Counted from the first letter of the stretch, positions 15,861 to 24,670 are shown. The stretch is 36,339 nucleotides of DNA from a virus (IMGVR_UViG_3300020451_000014:1-36339), one strand, 5' to 3'. Notes: generated from the sequence alone by a model not told the origin. Numbers and translations: made by a program.

Positions 15861-17776
15861 TACCTTCTCCCGTCTGGACGTATCTCAAGTCTTGGTGTAC
15901 CTAATCTCCAAGTTACACCTTGATTAACTGATTCTATTCTAAATGCAAAACTTCTACCACGAACCCGTATAAATACTTGATCTGTAAACTGTTCAACAGG
16001 AACAGATGAAGTCTTTGTTACGTTCTGTGTATCAGATTGAAGATAGTTTCCACCGGGGAAGTTTCTAGTTTTGATTGTAAAAACTGCTTCTGGTGTGGAC
16101 ACAGAAGAGTTCAAGAACGTAATGTCTGGAACAAGTCTTGTCATAAAAATAAACCTATCGCCCTCACCTAAATCTATTTGACTTGATTCAATGTGCGCTT
16201 CTATAGGTTGAACAGGATCATAGGAACCATCATCAAAACCATTTTCATGTTCATATAAATAACCATTACTAGCTGCGATTGGAAAGTCATTTATTCCTCT
16301 GTCTATCCAGGCAGTTCTTCCAAGATTACCAAAGTACCAAACCTTTTCTTGGTAATTATATACAACATACCTATCTACATTTTCGCTAGAAGAAGATGGA
16401 TAAAACCACCATATCTCTGAATTAGCACTATTCAAACCAGCTGTTACTTTGTTTGCTTGTAAATCATTGAAGTCATCAAAAACATGATCTCTTACGGTGC
16501 AAGGTAATTTTTGTACTTGACCAGTATATACATAGAACTCATTTCTACCCATCCAAAACACACTATCTTCAATAGCAATAGCTGCTAATGGTCCTCTTAC
16601 TGTAATGTTTTCTGATATAAGATTAACACCAAAGGTAAAAGGTGGACCTAGAAACTGCATAGAATATAAAGACTCATCTGTGAATACCAGTATTTGTTGT
16701 CTTGTTTCTTGTGCTGTAATGATCTCAGAACCAGAACCAAGTCTTAATTCACCTGCTGTATTGGTTGCAGTTGCTGCCCAATCAGTTAGAGATTCTTGGC
16801 TCGAGAACCTAATAGACAAAGGATCTTGTACTCCGGGATTAGCTTCTGTATCACAACCAAAAGCTATAATATGTCTATCTTTATCAGATACCATAATCTG
16901 TTTTGCTATAGTAGGTGCGCTAATGGAACCTGCCAAACTACTTAATGCTACTGCCCTAGTACCTGTACCATTGGTTGCATCCCAATAGTAAATATTACCA
17001 TTTCTTATATTCATAAGAAGATCTTCACCAAAGTTATCATGTGACCAAATTCTTAAAGTGTCAGTAGCTAGGTTAATAGTTGCAGCTTCACCCCATCCTG
17101 CTCTACCCCATGTTCCAACTCCCCAACCATTACTAAGAACTACAGTATCTATTCCACTATTGACTTGATATTGTCCAGTTGTACCACCACCATTACCAGA
17201 ATCAGAACCATCTGCATTAACCTCAGTAGGAGTATATACTCCATTTACAGATATATCACTTAGATCTTGTACAGTTCTTGCTCTAATCGTGTAAGAGTTT
17301 GCGTTTACTACCTCATCTATTTTATATTCTTGTTGAAGAATAGCTTTAGTTATTTGACCACCTAACCCACCTGCAGTAGTTACAGAGCTATAGATAACAA
17401 AATCACCTTGTACTGCACCATGACCTGTATGAGTAACAGTAAGTACAGAAGAACCATTTACTGCAGCAAAAGTTATACCCGTTGCAGCGTTAGTTCTTAT
17501 TGGAGTAATGTCATAGTATACACCAGATTGTTCAATGTAATACTTTGCATCACAACCAAGACCAATAAATTTATCAAGGTTTAAAGAAACCCAAGGATGT
17601 AATGCACGACAAGTTCCAAGGAACGAGGTAGTAGATTTTTTTAACCAACCACCAATTTTTTCTGGCAGACCGAATCTAAACCTAACTTTGTCTACATCAA
17701 ACCAACCACCCTCGTTTGTATAAGAAGTAGTTTCTTTATTAACACCGGGTTTAAATTGAAGTTTTTGTAAAGGCAT
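15860..17776 (-). CDS. Putative tail accessory / DNA stabilization protein (P22 gp10-like)
   Basis: 638 residues, beta-rich throughout, without transmembrane segments. The N-terminus has KPGVNKETTSYTNEGGWFDV, then FRFGLPEKIGGWLK, a start I associate with phage packaged-DNA stabilization or tail-needle-platform proteins. Repeated W/G and beta-strand blocks (WGVGTWGRAGWGEA at about 220-233) fit a beta-propeller. A region at about 100-165 looks like an inserted Ig-like or beta domain (VLTVTHTGHGAVQGD). The ATG is preceded by TAGGAG and by a candidate promoter. The gp10 name is by analogy; certainty is moderate. Confidence 0.6.
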   Translation of the reverse strand: MPLQKLQFKPGVNKETTSYTNEGGWFDVDKVRFRFGLPEKIGGWLKKSTTSFLGTCRALHPWVSLNLDKFIGLGCDAKYYIEQSGVYYDITPIRTNAATGITFAAVNGSSVLTVTHTGHGAVQGDFVIYSSVTTAGGLGGQITKAILQQEYKIDEVVNANSYTIRARTVQDLSDISVNGVYTPTEVNADGSDSGNGGGTTGQYQVNSGIDTVVLSNGWGVGTWGRAGWGEAATINLATDTLRIWSHDNFGEDLLMNIRNGNIYYWDATNGTGTRAVALSSLAGSISAPTIAKQIMVSDKDRHIIAFGCDTEANPGVQDPLSIRFSSQESLTDWAATATNTAGELRLGSGSEIITAQETRQQILVFTDESLYSMQFLGPPFTFGVNLISENITVRGPLAAIAIEDSVFWMGRNEFYVYTGQVQKLPCTVRDHVFDDFNDLQANKVTAGLNSANSEIWWFYPSSSSENVDRYVVYNYQEKVWYFGNLGRTAWIDRGINDFPIAASNGYLYEHENGFDDGSYDPVQPIEAHIESSQIDLGEGDRFIFMTRLVPDITFLNSSVSTPEAVFTIKTRNFPGGNYLQSDTQNVTKTSSVPVEQFTDQVFIRVRGRSFAFRIESVNQGVTWRLGTPRLEIRPDGRR

Positions 17777-17800
17777 AGATCATCTCCTATATGCACACGT

Positions 17801-17829
17801 ATCATACTCTAAAATGTATGATAGAGCAA
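17801..17829 (-). promoter_or_regulatory. Candidate sigma70-type promoter overlapped by an inverted repeat
   Basis: On the - strand TTGCTC (17824-17829) and TATGAT (17801-17806) are separated by exactly 17 bases. A 7-bp inverted repeat, ATCATAC and GTATGAT (17801-17807 and 17816-17822), covers the -10 box and half the spacer and could be an operator. The promoter lies in a 59-bp gap, one of the few in this arm, and would drive the gp10-like gene and the genes after it. The -35 box is weak (3 of 6). Confidence 0.5.
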
Positions 17830-17835
17830 TACTGC

Positions 17836-18426
17836 CTACAACACCTTTGGGATATCATCTTTAGGTTTTTCCTTTTGAGATGGAACTTCCATGTAATCTA
17901 TGATACCATTTATCCTTGGTATTTCTCCAGTATATGCTACTGAATGTGGTAATCTATTGTTGATTTCTATTGCATCCCCTTCATACATATCTACTTTTTG
18001 ACCAGCAATCATAAAGTGCATGTTGTCATAATCTCCATCTATACACCAATGTATTCTATGCGTAACTCCAAAGTAAGGGTGAGAATCACTATGGTTAGCA
18101 ATATTACTATTTGGTGCTAACTTAACAAAAATTGCAGTAGTGCAAACAAAAGGTTTATCTAAATACTTTTCGCAGAAAGCATCACCAATGGGTTTTACCC
18201 ATTCCATTAATTTTTCTGTATGTTTATACTGGTGCATGTTTAGATGAGGATAATTACTTCTATCTGGAAAGATAGCAGCAATAGTGTTTGTTGCTTTGTG
18301 CGCATCAAACTGGTCTTGTCTTTGTGTAAATTCCCCCCAATCTTCGGGTGGTAAACTTTCAAGAAACTCCTTTACTGGTGTTGGGTCAAATTTACCTATC
18401 ATTAAACTTCTAGCTATTATATCCAT
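17836..18426 (-). CDS. Aspartyl/asparaginyl beta-hydroxylase-like 2OG-Fe(II) dioxygenase
   Basis: 196 residues from the ATG at 18426, chosen because GGGAGG lies 9 nt ahead and the ATG overlaps the sulfotransferase stop (TAATG); an ATG 9 nt upstream sits too close to that site. The iron triad H112-x-D114 (NHSDSHPYFG), H161 (RLPHSV) and the 2-oxoglutarate-binding R171 (PRINGI) are all present, with THRIHWCI between. This matches the Asp_Arg_Hydrox fold, which hydroxylates protein side chains or small molecules. Substrate is unknown. It ends a cargo block with a sulfotransferase and a methyltransferase. Confidence 0.85.
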   Translation of the reverse strand: MDIIARSLMIGKFDPTPVKEFLESLPPEDWGEFTQRQDQFDAHKATNTIAAIFPDRSNYPHLNMHQYKHTEKLMEWVKPIGDAFCEKYLDKPFVCTTAIFVKLAPNSNIANHSDSHPYFGVTHRIHWCIDGDYDNMHFMIAGQKVDMYEGDAIEINNRLPHSVAYTGEIPRINGIIDYMEVPSQKEKPKDDIPKVL

Positions 18427-19226
18427 TATATCCATTCCTCCCAGAATATGTTGTAACGTTCTCTTAAATTGTTTGCGAAAGGTTCTACTCTGCCTAAGTC
18501 AGTTCTTCCAGATCGCATTTCTTTTTCAATAGTGTGCATAGTATCGTACATTCCATAGTGTCGATCAAGTTGTTTATTTGCATTTTGAATGTTGTTTGTT
18601 TGAAAATTAAAAGCACTAGCTCCTATGTAGTCACAAAGTTTATTTAATTCTTTTTGTGGGTTAGCACAAAGTTTATGATAATCTATAAACAAAAAGTCTT
18701 TAGCTCTTTGTTGGATTACAGATGCTTCATACAAAGCAGTATACGTTCTACCTATGGCTCCTTTGTAACTCATAAACTCTTCAACCAATCCTAATGTAGT
18801 AGGATAAAGTTCTTGTTTTACTAAATCAGTTTCGTATGCTGTATAAGTAATTGGTTCTTTTTCTTTCAGACGTAAGAAAGAAGCAACACATTCTACAGGA
18901 TCACGAACCAAAACTACAACTTTATAGTCATCAAAAACTTGATCTGCCATGTCCAAATAAAAAAGCCACTCTCTATTCTTATCAAACACAAATTGATTGT
19001 GTGAATATAAATAAGAATGCAAAGATCCTTTTAATACTTTTAAACATTCTTTTTGTTGGTTAGTAGCCAATGACTTTGCATTATTATAAAATACATTTCG
19101 TATAGCATTTGAAATACCAATCGACAAAGATCCTTCTATAACTTTAAAATCGTCATGTTGACTCAACAACCCACACAAAATGGTGGATCCACTTCGTGGA
19201 AGACTAAATAAAATTACTGGCTTCAT
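18426..19226 (-). CDS. PAPS-dependent sulfotransferase
   Basis: 266 residues; transfers sulfate from PAPS to a hydroxyl or amine. The 5'-phosphosulfate loop FSLPRSGST (7-15) and the 3'-phosphate motif VLVRDPVECVASF (105-117, with R108 and S116) are clear. The C-terminal part is helical. No signal peptide, so it acts in the cytoplasm. Length is typical of the family. It overlaps the methyltransferase stop as ATGA and the hydroxylase start as TAATG. Target is unknown; a cell-surface glycan or a phage tail protein are options. Confidence 0.88.
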   Translation of the reverse strand: MKPVILFSLPRSGSTILCGLLSQHDDFKVIEGSLSIGISNAIRNVFYNNAKSLATNQQKECLKVLKGSLHSYLYSHNQFVFDKNREWLFYLDMADQVFDDYKVVVLVRDPVECVASFLRLKEKEPITYTAYETDLVKQELYPTTLGLVEEFMSYKGAIGRTYTALYEASVIQQRAKDFLFIDYHKLCANPQKELNKLCDYIGASAFNFQTNNIQNANKQLDRHYGMYDTMHTIEKEMRSGRTDLGRVEPFANNLRERYNIFWEEWI

Positions 19227-19873
19227 ACGTCTGCGGTTACTAGAATATTACCTGCCCAATTAGAAGAATAAGAGCTTGGATTTTTCCAAGTAAGACTACT
19301 ATACGAACTATCTAAATAAGATTTTATATTATTTATAGTAGGAACTTTAGTTTTTGCATACCAATTACCTACTCCAGAATCTGGATTAGTTCTTTCTACA
19401 GAATCAGCAGAGGTACATACAGGTCCTTCAAGAATAAGTTTATCTCCAAAACTAGCTAGTTTTGTTATAAGTGTGGATTGAGTAGTTCCAAGATGGATCA
19501 TGCCTGCACAAAAAACTACATCAATATCAGCAGGTGCTGTATAATCTTCCCACTTAGAAATCGCTAAAGTATATTTGGAAGTAGCAAAGTATTTTTGTAA
19601 ATTAGTATTAGCAACACCAATGACACCACTATCAGAATCAATACCAACAACGTGACTTGCGTTTTGATCTAATAGCCAACTCATCCATCTTCCATTGTTG
19701 CAACCTACATCAAGAACTTTTTTACCACTAACTAAAGATGCAATACTATTAAAAAACGTAGCTCTGTCATTTAGTACCGTTTTAGAAATACCTGTTCCTT
19801 TGGATCCTACGTTCTGTTCAGTAAGTCCATCTGCTTCGTCCGTAAAATCTAATTTGTCATTGAAGTAAGTCAT
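19223..19873 (-). CDS. Class I SAM-dependent methyltransferase
   Basis: 216 residues. Motif I VLDVGCNNGRW (53-63) and the acidic residue after the second strand (GIDSD, D79) define a Rossmann methyltransferase; DVVFCAGMIHLG at about 120-131 is the motif IV region. No NPPY, so a DNA-adenine substrate is unlikely. It may act on a small molecule, a glycan or a protein. The start overlaps the upstream gene by 17 nt. It belongs to the cargo block next to the adhesin. Confidence 0.82.
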   Translation of the reverse strand: MTYFNDKLDFTDEADGLTEQNVGSKGTGISKTVLNDRATFFNSIASLVSGKKVLDVGCNNGRWMSWLLDQNASHVVGIDSDSGVIGVANTNLQKYFATSKYTLAISKWEDYTAPADIDVVFCAGMIHLGTTQSTLITKLASFGDKLILEGPVCTSADSVERTNPDSGVGNWYAKTKVPTINNIKSYLDSSYSSLTWKNPSSYSSNWAGNILVTADV

Positions 19874-20690
19874 CTGGTTCTAACCTTATGTTTGCTAATT
19901 GTACGAGATCTTCTATTGTATCTAAATGATTTAAATATTGTATAGCATTTGATTCAACTTTGCGAACATAATCTGTTACGTGTTTACAAAACTTCACCAT
20001 AGTTTCTTCATTCATTGTTACTGTCCTGCCCGAAGAATCATACCACTCAAAATCTTCTGGTATATCATTGTGACTTGCTCTTAGCCCAAGCAAAGATATG
20101 TAAGCAATGTTTCTAAACTTCAAGTCATAGTGTCTGTTACCAAATTCAAAACCTTCCGCCCAAATCATATCTTTACAAAAATCTAAATTATCTTTTTTGC
20201 TGTGCATAATTTCTTCTCTACCAAACTCGTGAACTTCAAAAAATTCTATTGCGTTTGGGCTACCATCTCCTGCTAGTCTGTAACGAGGATCCATTCGATA
20301 GGCTTTGTGATATACATGTTTGTATTTATCAAAATTAAAAGGAACCACTCTAAGTATACCTAGCTCCCATAGTTTACTATCATAAGTATTTTCATCCAAG
20401 ATATGTCCATGAAAATTTATTACTGGATCTACATATTCCGCAGTAAATCTACCATCCATGTATCTTACCCATTTAGGACCGGGTACATGTTTCCATTGTT
20501 TTTTATATTTTTCTTTATCTTTTTTTGCTCCTACTGGATTACCTACCCATGACCGAGGCGCCATAGAATTTACCCAAAAGTCATCTGGATAATCTCTATA
20601 CCCATTTGGTTTCAATGGATACTTCTTATCTTTTTCTACATCATAATTAAAAAACTCATCATATTTAAGTCTATTTGGATCAAATCCCAT
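19857..20690 (-). CDS. Unknown protein downstream of the adhesin, possible tail-fiber chaperone
   Basis: 277 residues, rich in Tyr, Trp, Asp and Lys, without transmembrane segments. Residues about 205-270 form a helical tail (RTVTMNEETMVKFCKHVTDY and following) that resembles the DUF4376-like tail often found in phage tail-fiber assembly proteins. The location right after the glycine-rich adhesin fits that idea. The first 200 residues have no motif I recognise. Evidence for chaperone function is weak. Confidence 0.55.
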   Translation of the reverse strand: MGFDPNRLKYDEFFNYDVEKDKKYPLKPNGYRDYPDDFWVNSMAPRSWVGNPVGAKKDKEKYKKQWKHVPGPKWVRYMDGRFTAEYVDPVINFHGHILDENTYDSKLWELGILRVVPFNFDKYKHVYHKAYRMDPRYRLAGDGSPNAIEFFEVHEFGREEIMHSKKDNLDFCKDMIWAEGFEFGNRHYDLKFRNIAYISLLGLRASHNDIPEDFEWYDSSGRTVTMNEETMVKFCKHVTDYVRKVESNAIQYLNHLDTIEDLVQLANIRLEPDDLLQ

Positions 20691-20702
20691 GCCTTTCCTC
20701 CA

Positions 20703-21605
20703 TTAACTCCATGACACTTTGGCATACCCAACGTTTGAATTTTGTCCTACTGTAGTATCGTGATAAGTACCAGCTGTCAAAGTACCACCCGTTGATTTAC
20801 TTGAGCCAGAGTGACCACCATAATTACCTGTGTTGTTTGCAGGACCACCACCATTTTCTCCACCACCAGAACCACCAGAAGTATAGTAACAACGACCACC
20901 ACTATTACTTTCTCCATTAGTACCATTATTATTTGTGATTACACGACCACCACCAAATACATTATTGTCTGTAGCTAAAGCTGCATCCGCATCACTTGCT
21001 CTACAATAATGATAAATGTTACTATAATTATAATAGGTTTGCCCTCTATCTGGTCTACCAGAAGCACCACCACCACCAGCAGAAAGATGAACACTATTAC
21101 CAGCTGCGTTGTAAGCAACCGTAGCGCATCCTCCCGGAGCGCCAGAATAATTTACTTGATTGGCGCGAGTAGCTTCTGATCCAGAATAAACATTAGCCGC
21201 AGTACCAGAACGCCAAGCGTACTTGGCAGCACCTGCTTGTGTCGAACCATCTGGAGTTCTAAAAGCTAGATCTGTAGGATCCATACTAGTATGCACAACT
21301 TTAGATGCTTTACCTACTAATTGTCCCGGGCCACAACCAGGTGTAAAACCATTGTTTGCTTGTGGTTGATTAAAGATTACATCACTAGGGTTCCAACCTC
21401 TATTGGAATTTGGTGTATAAACATTTGAACCATTAACACCTATAATTTCAACCGTTACCGTTGAATACCCAACGGGTTGATAAGATGCTTGTAAGTTTTG
21501 TGAGTCAGAAGCAAACCAACTTCCCGCTGCTTCACCACCACCACCAGCTATGCCACAGCCATAACCTCTGGCTGAAGCTGCTCCGAACGTTGCTAATATA
21601 GGCAT
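20703..21605 (-). CDS. Glycine-rich tail-tip adhesin-like protein
   Basis: 300 residues; probably the host-recognition tip. From residue 130 on it is loaded with Gly/Asn/Ser blocks (GGGGASGRPD, FGGGRV, SGGSGGGENGGGP, NYGGHSGSS), as in T4-type gp38 adhesins whose polyglycine sheets carry variable loops. It ends in VGYAKVSWS, a short closing strand. The N-terminus begins MPILATFGAASARGYG. It lies between the repeat fiber and a possible chaperone, the usual place for a receptor-binding protein. Host receptor is unknown. Confidence 0.72.
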   Translation of the reverse strand: MPILATFGAASARGYGCGIAGGGGEAAGSWFASDSQNLQASYQPVGYSTVTVEIIGVNGSNVYTPNSNRGWNPSDVIFNQPQANNGFTPGCGPGQLVGKASKVVHTSMDPTDLAFRTPDGSTQAGAAKYAWRSGTAANVYSGSEATRANQVNYSGAPGGCATVAYNAAGNSVHLSAGGGGASGRPDRGQTYYNYSNIYHYCRASDADAALATDNNVFGGGRVITNNNGTNGESNSGGRCYYTSGGSGGGENGGGPANNTGNYGGHSGSSKSTGGTLTAGTYHDTTVGQNSNVGYAKVSWS

Positions 21606-21615
21606 TTATCCTCCT

Positions 21616-22893
21616 TTACGCAAATTGAACTTGACTAGCTAATACTGTATATGCTGCACTTCCCGTTTTAAAAATTGTAAATGAATACACATCAACACTA
21701 TTAGCATTACCTGCACTTGGTGCAGTACCACCTTGCCATTCTGGGGTAACACTTGAACCATCAATCTGAACAGCATTTAAGTAATAAGCACTACCAGTTT
21801 GTGTCATCATTACAGAAATGGTTATAACATCATTATCACTCATATAAGCGTTTAACGTTGTACTACCATCTCCTCTAAAGTTAATTGTTCTATTAGCGGT
21901 TTGTGCAACGTTAAAAAAGATAACTCCTTTTGAATCACAATCAACGTTTATTGTACCACTTGTGCTTGATTCAACTGAACCTTCTTCTGTAACTGGAGTA
22001 ATCTTTAACTCTCCTGCCGACGTATCAGCAACTCCACCTGAACCAAGAGTAACATTACCACCCGTAATAGTACCAGTAGTTGTTATAGTAGAAGATCCAT
22101 TATCAATAGAACCAAATCCAGAAGTGATTGATCCACCATTCAAAGCACCAGTAGTTACTAGTGATGTCATACTTGTAATTTCGTTACTAAAGTATGTAGC
22201 AAAAGTTGTAACGTTTGTCTGTCGCATGGTTCCACCATCGTTAGTCACGATACCATCACCATCTGCAACAGCTGTTGTGCCTACAGTTGAACCACCATCC
22301 ATTAAGTTTAGTTCTGTGGTTGTAGCAGTTACGCCATCCATGATGTTTAACTCTGTAGCAGTAGCAGTTACACCATCTAAAATGTTTAGCTCTGCGGTTG
22401 TAGAGGTTACACCATCCATAATGTTAAGTTCAGATGCAGTAGCAGTTACACTAAGATCTGAAAGTGTTGTAGTAGATGTAAATAATGCAGTTAAATCTGT
22501 AACAGCAGCACCAGATCCTGCACCATCACAATAAATTATTGCACCTTTTCCATTTAAAACATTAACGTTAGCTCCAGAACCTTGAGTAAAGGTAGCTGTT
22601 TGACCAGATGCGTTCTGAACCATGTACATTCTTTTTGTATCATTTGGAGAAACCGTAATGGTATTTGTACCAGAAGGAGATCCTCCAAGTTTTAATAAAT
22701 GATATTGTCCATCTGATGTAGAACCATCTGATGTAGTTAATGTGTGCGTTGTATTAGATAGTGTTATATCACCAACACCATTGGTTAACCTATCTATTAT
22801 ATCAAAATTTGTATTCGTGGACGTACCCCAAGTTCCTGATTCGTCCCCGGTGGAGATCTTTTTGATACCTCCGTTCGTTGTATATGTAGCCAT
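21616..22893 (-). CDS. Tail fiber with 13-residue LNIMDG repeats
   Basis: 425 residues. The N-terminus (MATYTTNGGIKKISTGDESGTWG) is a conserved virion-attachment segment. Residues 149-200 hold four tandem VTxTxxELNxxDG units, typical of marine phage fibers and likely to form a triple beta-helix or coil shaft. The remaining part is Ser/Thr/Gly-rich beta structure ending in YTVLASQVQFA. No catalytic motif. It precedes the glycine-rich adhesin, suggesting shaft and tip of one fiber. Confidence 0.8.
   Translation of the reverse strand: MATYTTNGGIKKISTGDESGTWGTSTNTNFDIIDRLTNGVGDITLSNTTHTLTTSDGSTSDGQYHLLKLGGSPSGTNTITVSPNDTKRMYMVQNASGQTATFTQGSGANVNVLNGKGAIIYCDGAGSGAAVTDLTALFTSTTTLSDLSVTATASELNIMDGVTSTTAELNILDGVTATATELNIMDGVTATTTELNLMDGGSTVGTTAVADGDGIVTNDGGTMRQTNVTTFATYFSNEITSMTSLVTTGALNGGSITSGFGSIDNGSSTITTTGTITGGNVTLGSGGVADTSAGELKITPVTEEGSVESSTSGTINVDCDSKGVIFFNVAQTANRTINFRGDGSTTLNAYMSDNDVITISVMMTQTGSAYYLNAVQIDGSSVTPEWQGGTAPSAGNANSVDVYSFTIFKTGSAAYTVLASQVQFA
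22294..22449 (-). repeat. Four tandem 39-bp repeats in the fiber gene
   Basis: Four in-frame 39-bp units encode VTxTxxELNxxDG four times (residues 149-161, 162-174, 175-187, 188-200). The DNA copies differ at several third positions, so the repeat is not a very recent duplication. Confidence 0.9.
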
Positions 22894-22905
22894 TTCTCTA
22901 TTCCT

Positions 22906-23913
22906 TTATGCAGCTATATTGTTCCAATTTGTACCAGGAGCCGGTATGATCTCTCCCCAAACAGGTGGAGGTGCGGGATTGGTTTCACCAGTTGCAGTTA
23001 CACCAGTTGGAAAGACCGTACAACTTCCAATAACGATTATAACAGAAGCAGTTCCAGTTGTCGAGGAAACTCCTGTTACAGCTGCAGGGGTTAATGGAGC
23101 TACTACAAGAGAACCCACTTGCCCTGTTCCAACTAGACTTCCTAAAGCACCAGTTGTTGAATCACCAATAATTTCTGTATTAGTACCCACACTACCTATT
23201 AGTGGAAAAGGTACACTAATTTGAGTTCCAGCATCTCCTACTTGACCAGTAGCGGCTAATCCAGTTGCAGGTACATTTTGTGTGGTTATAGCTGTAATTG
23301 TGCCTGCTCCACTTGTGCTAGATACACCAGTTACACTTACAGATAATCCAGTAAAAGTTGTAACGCTTCCAACAGTTGCAGTTCCAACAAGAGAACTTGT
23401 TAAAGTTACTGTTTCATCTATTCTAATAGTTACAGTACCTGGTTGACCAGTTGCAGTTACACCAGTTGGTGCGATTGAACCATCTGTAGAAACATTAACG
23501 CCACCTATCTGACCAGTAGCGGAAACACCAGTTAATTGATTTGTTACTTCATTTGTAGAACCTGTGCCAGAAAGACCAGTAGCAGTAACAGAAGAATCAC
23601 CTGTAACAGAAGAAAGACTTCCAACTGTACCTGTGCTTGATAATCCTGTTATAGTTGGAATAGCTCCGGCTTCTACCGTTACCGTTCCAACGCCACCTGT
23701 TCCAGCAATACCAGTTACATTAATACTAACTCCGGGTGGAGATCCCCAAGCACTAGAACCCCAAGTTGATCTACCCCAACCTAAAGCAACGTCGGATCTA
23801 CCCCATTCATTATCACCCCAAGCGCCACGACCCCAACCATAGGTGACCGTAACAGCTTCTCCCCATTTTCCAGAGGACCACGTACTACGACCCCAACCTA
23901 AAACATTGGTCAT
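22906..23913 (-). CDS. Repeat-rich virion protein (WGR and TG repeats)
   Basis: 335 residues. Residues 6-57 are built of three units starting GWGR (G6, G26, G45), each with several Trp. Residues 60-310 are about ten degenerate units of roughly 22 residues around xxTGxxxTGxxGxVxV, likely a beta-solenoid. The C-terminus is PAPPPVWGEIIPAPGTNW. Composition is nearly free of Cys and Met. Probably a tail or fiber component; the repeat resembles the central part of the cupredoxin-like protein encoded at 25338. Confidence 0.65.
   Translation of the reverse strand: MTNVLGWGRSTWSSGKWGEAVTVTYGWGRGAWGDNEWGRSDVALGWGRSTWGSSAWGSPPGVSINVTGIAGTGGVGTVTVEAGAIPTITGLSSTGTVGSLSSVTGDSSVTATGLSGTGSTNEVTNQLTGVSATGQIGGVNVSTDGSIAPTGVTATGQPGTVTIRIDETVTLTSSLVGTATVGSVTTFTGLSVSVTGVSSTSGAGTITAITTQNVPATGLAATGQVGDAGTQISVPFPLIGSVGTNTEIIGDSTTGALGSLVGTGQVGSLVVAPLTPAAVTGVSSTTGTASVIIVIGSCTVFPTGVTATGETNPAPPPVWGEIIPAPGTNWNNIAA
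23743..23898 (-). repeat. Three Trp-rich GWGR repeats
   Basis: Codes for residues 6-57 of the 335-residue protein: three imperfect units of 19-20 residues (the third shorter), each starting GWGR and containing WG pairs. The corresponding + strand DNA shows repeated CCCCA-type blocks. Confidence 0.85.
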
Positions 23914-23925
23914 AGTACCCTACCT

Positions 23926-24372
23926 TTACGCTATACGTATAATGGCGTTGGAAGCATCGGCTGTTGGAAACACAATCTGAAAATCACCTGCTGTTGATGC
24001 TTTATCTGATCCAAAATCTAATACAACAACTGTGTCTGTAGTTCCAGAACCACCAGCAGTTTGTGTGTTATAGATCAAAGCGCCACGAGCCGTAATTGTT
24101 GCTGATGTAAATGTTTTATCAGCAAAGTCAGTAAAAGCAGTTGTGCTTGCTGATGTTGGTGTTACGTTTGTTAAAGCACCCCCACCTGCACTATATGATC
24201 CAGAGTTACTAACTTCATTTGATGAGGTATAGTCTGTAGTAGATGCAGTAAAAGTTGCACTATTGGTATATAGAGCAATCTTAAATACATCGTTTCCATT
24301 TGTAAAATCGTGTTGACCTTTCAAGAGTTCTACCTTGAAAGACGTACACATAAAGTTTCCGCTGAAAGCCAT
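23926..24372 (-). CDS. Conserved virion protein
   Basis: 148 residues. Begins MAFSGNFMCTSFKVELLKGQ, then FKIALYTNSATFTASTTDY and GGGALTNVTPT, a pattern I recall from many marine phage structural modules. All-beta, no Trp-rich or catalytic motif. It follows the 98-residue gene with a 1-nt gap. Probably a decoration or tail component; function unknown. Confidence 0.65.
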   Translation of the reverse strand: MAFSGNFMCTSFKVELLKGQHDFTNGNDVFKIALYTNSATFTASTTDYTSSNEVSNSGSYSAGGGALTNVTPTSASTTAFTDFADKTFTSATITARGALIYNTQTAGGSGTTDTVVVLDFGSDKASTAGDFQIVFPTADASNAIIRIA

Positions 24373-24373
24373 G

Positions 24374-24670
24374 TTACAATCTCCTTATTAGTTCAGCCAG
24401 TTTGGGGTTACCAGAATCTACCAATGCGTTATACACAGTAGTCCTATCGCTGCGAACCGCTTCTCGCATATAGAATGCAATGAGCTTTTCGATGTGCTTT
24501 GAGAAAGCACGTGCTTGGTCCCGTATGCCCGGATGAGCATTGTCGGAAACCGAAATCACTTTTTCCATACATTGTTCCGCCAGTTCGTCTGGTGTAAATC
24601 CCCTATGATTGGTCGTTCTTACACCAACAATGGGTTCATCTTTTGGAACATTTAAATCTAATTTAAACAT
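24374..24670 (-). CDS. Small conserved helical protein
   Basis: 98 residues. Contains HRGFTPDELAEQCMEKVI (about 22-39) and a helical second half with Arg/Lys (FYMREAVRSDRTTVYNAL). No signal or membrane segment. It overlaps the upstream neck gene stop by 1 nt. Unknown function, likely a small structural or assembly factor. Confidence 0.6.
   Translation of the reverse strand: MFKLDLNVPKDEPIVGVRTTNHRGFTPDELAEQCMEKVISVSDNAHPGIRDQARAFSKHIEKLIAFYMREAVRSDRTTVYNALVDSGNPKLAELIRRL

Noticed and set aside
21962-22534. Open frame of 190 residues on the + strand
   Set aside because: Antisense to the tail fiber repeats; Val/Pro/Ser-rich composition mirrors the real gene, no ribosome site, and the - strand gene has recognised repeats.
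22742-23224. Open frame of 160 residues on the + strand
   Set aside because: Antisense to two structural genes; low-complexity shadow with no supporting context.
24505-24516. Palindrome AAGCACGTGCTT
   Set aside because: Shares only the CACGTG core with parS; lies in coding sequence and lacks the TGTTT/AAACA arms.
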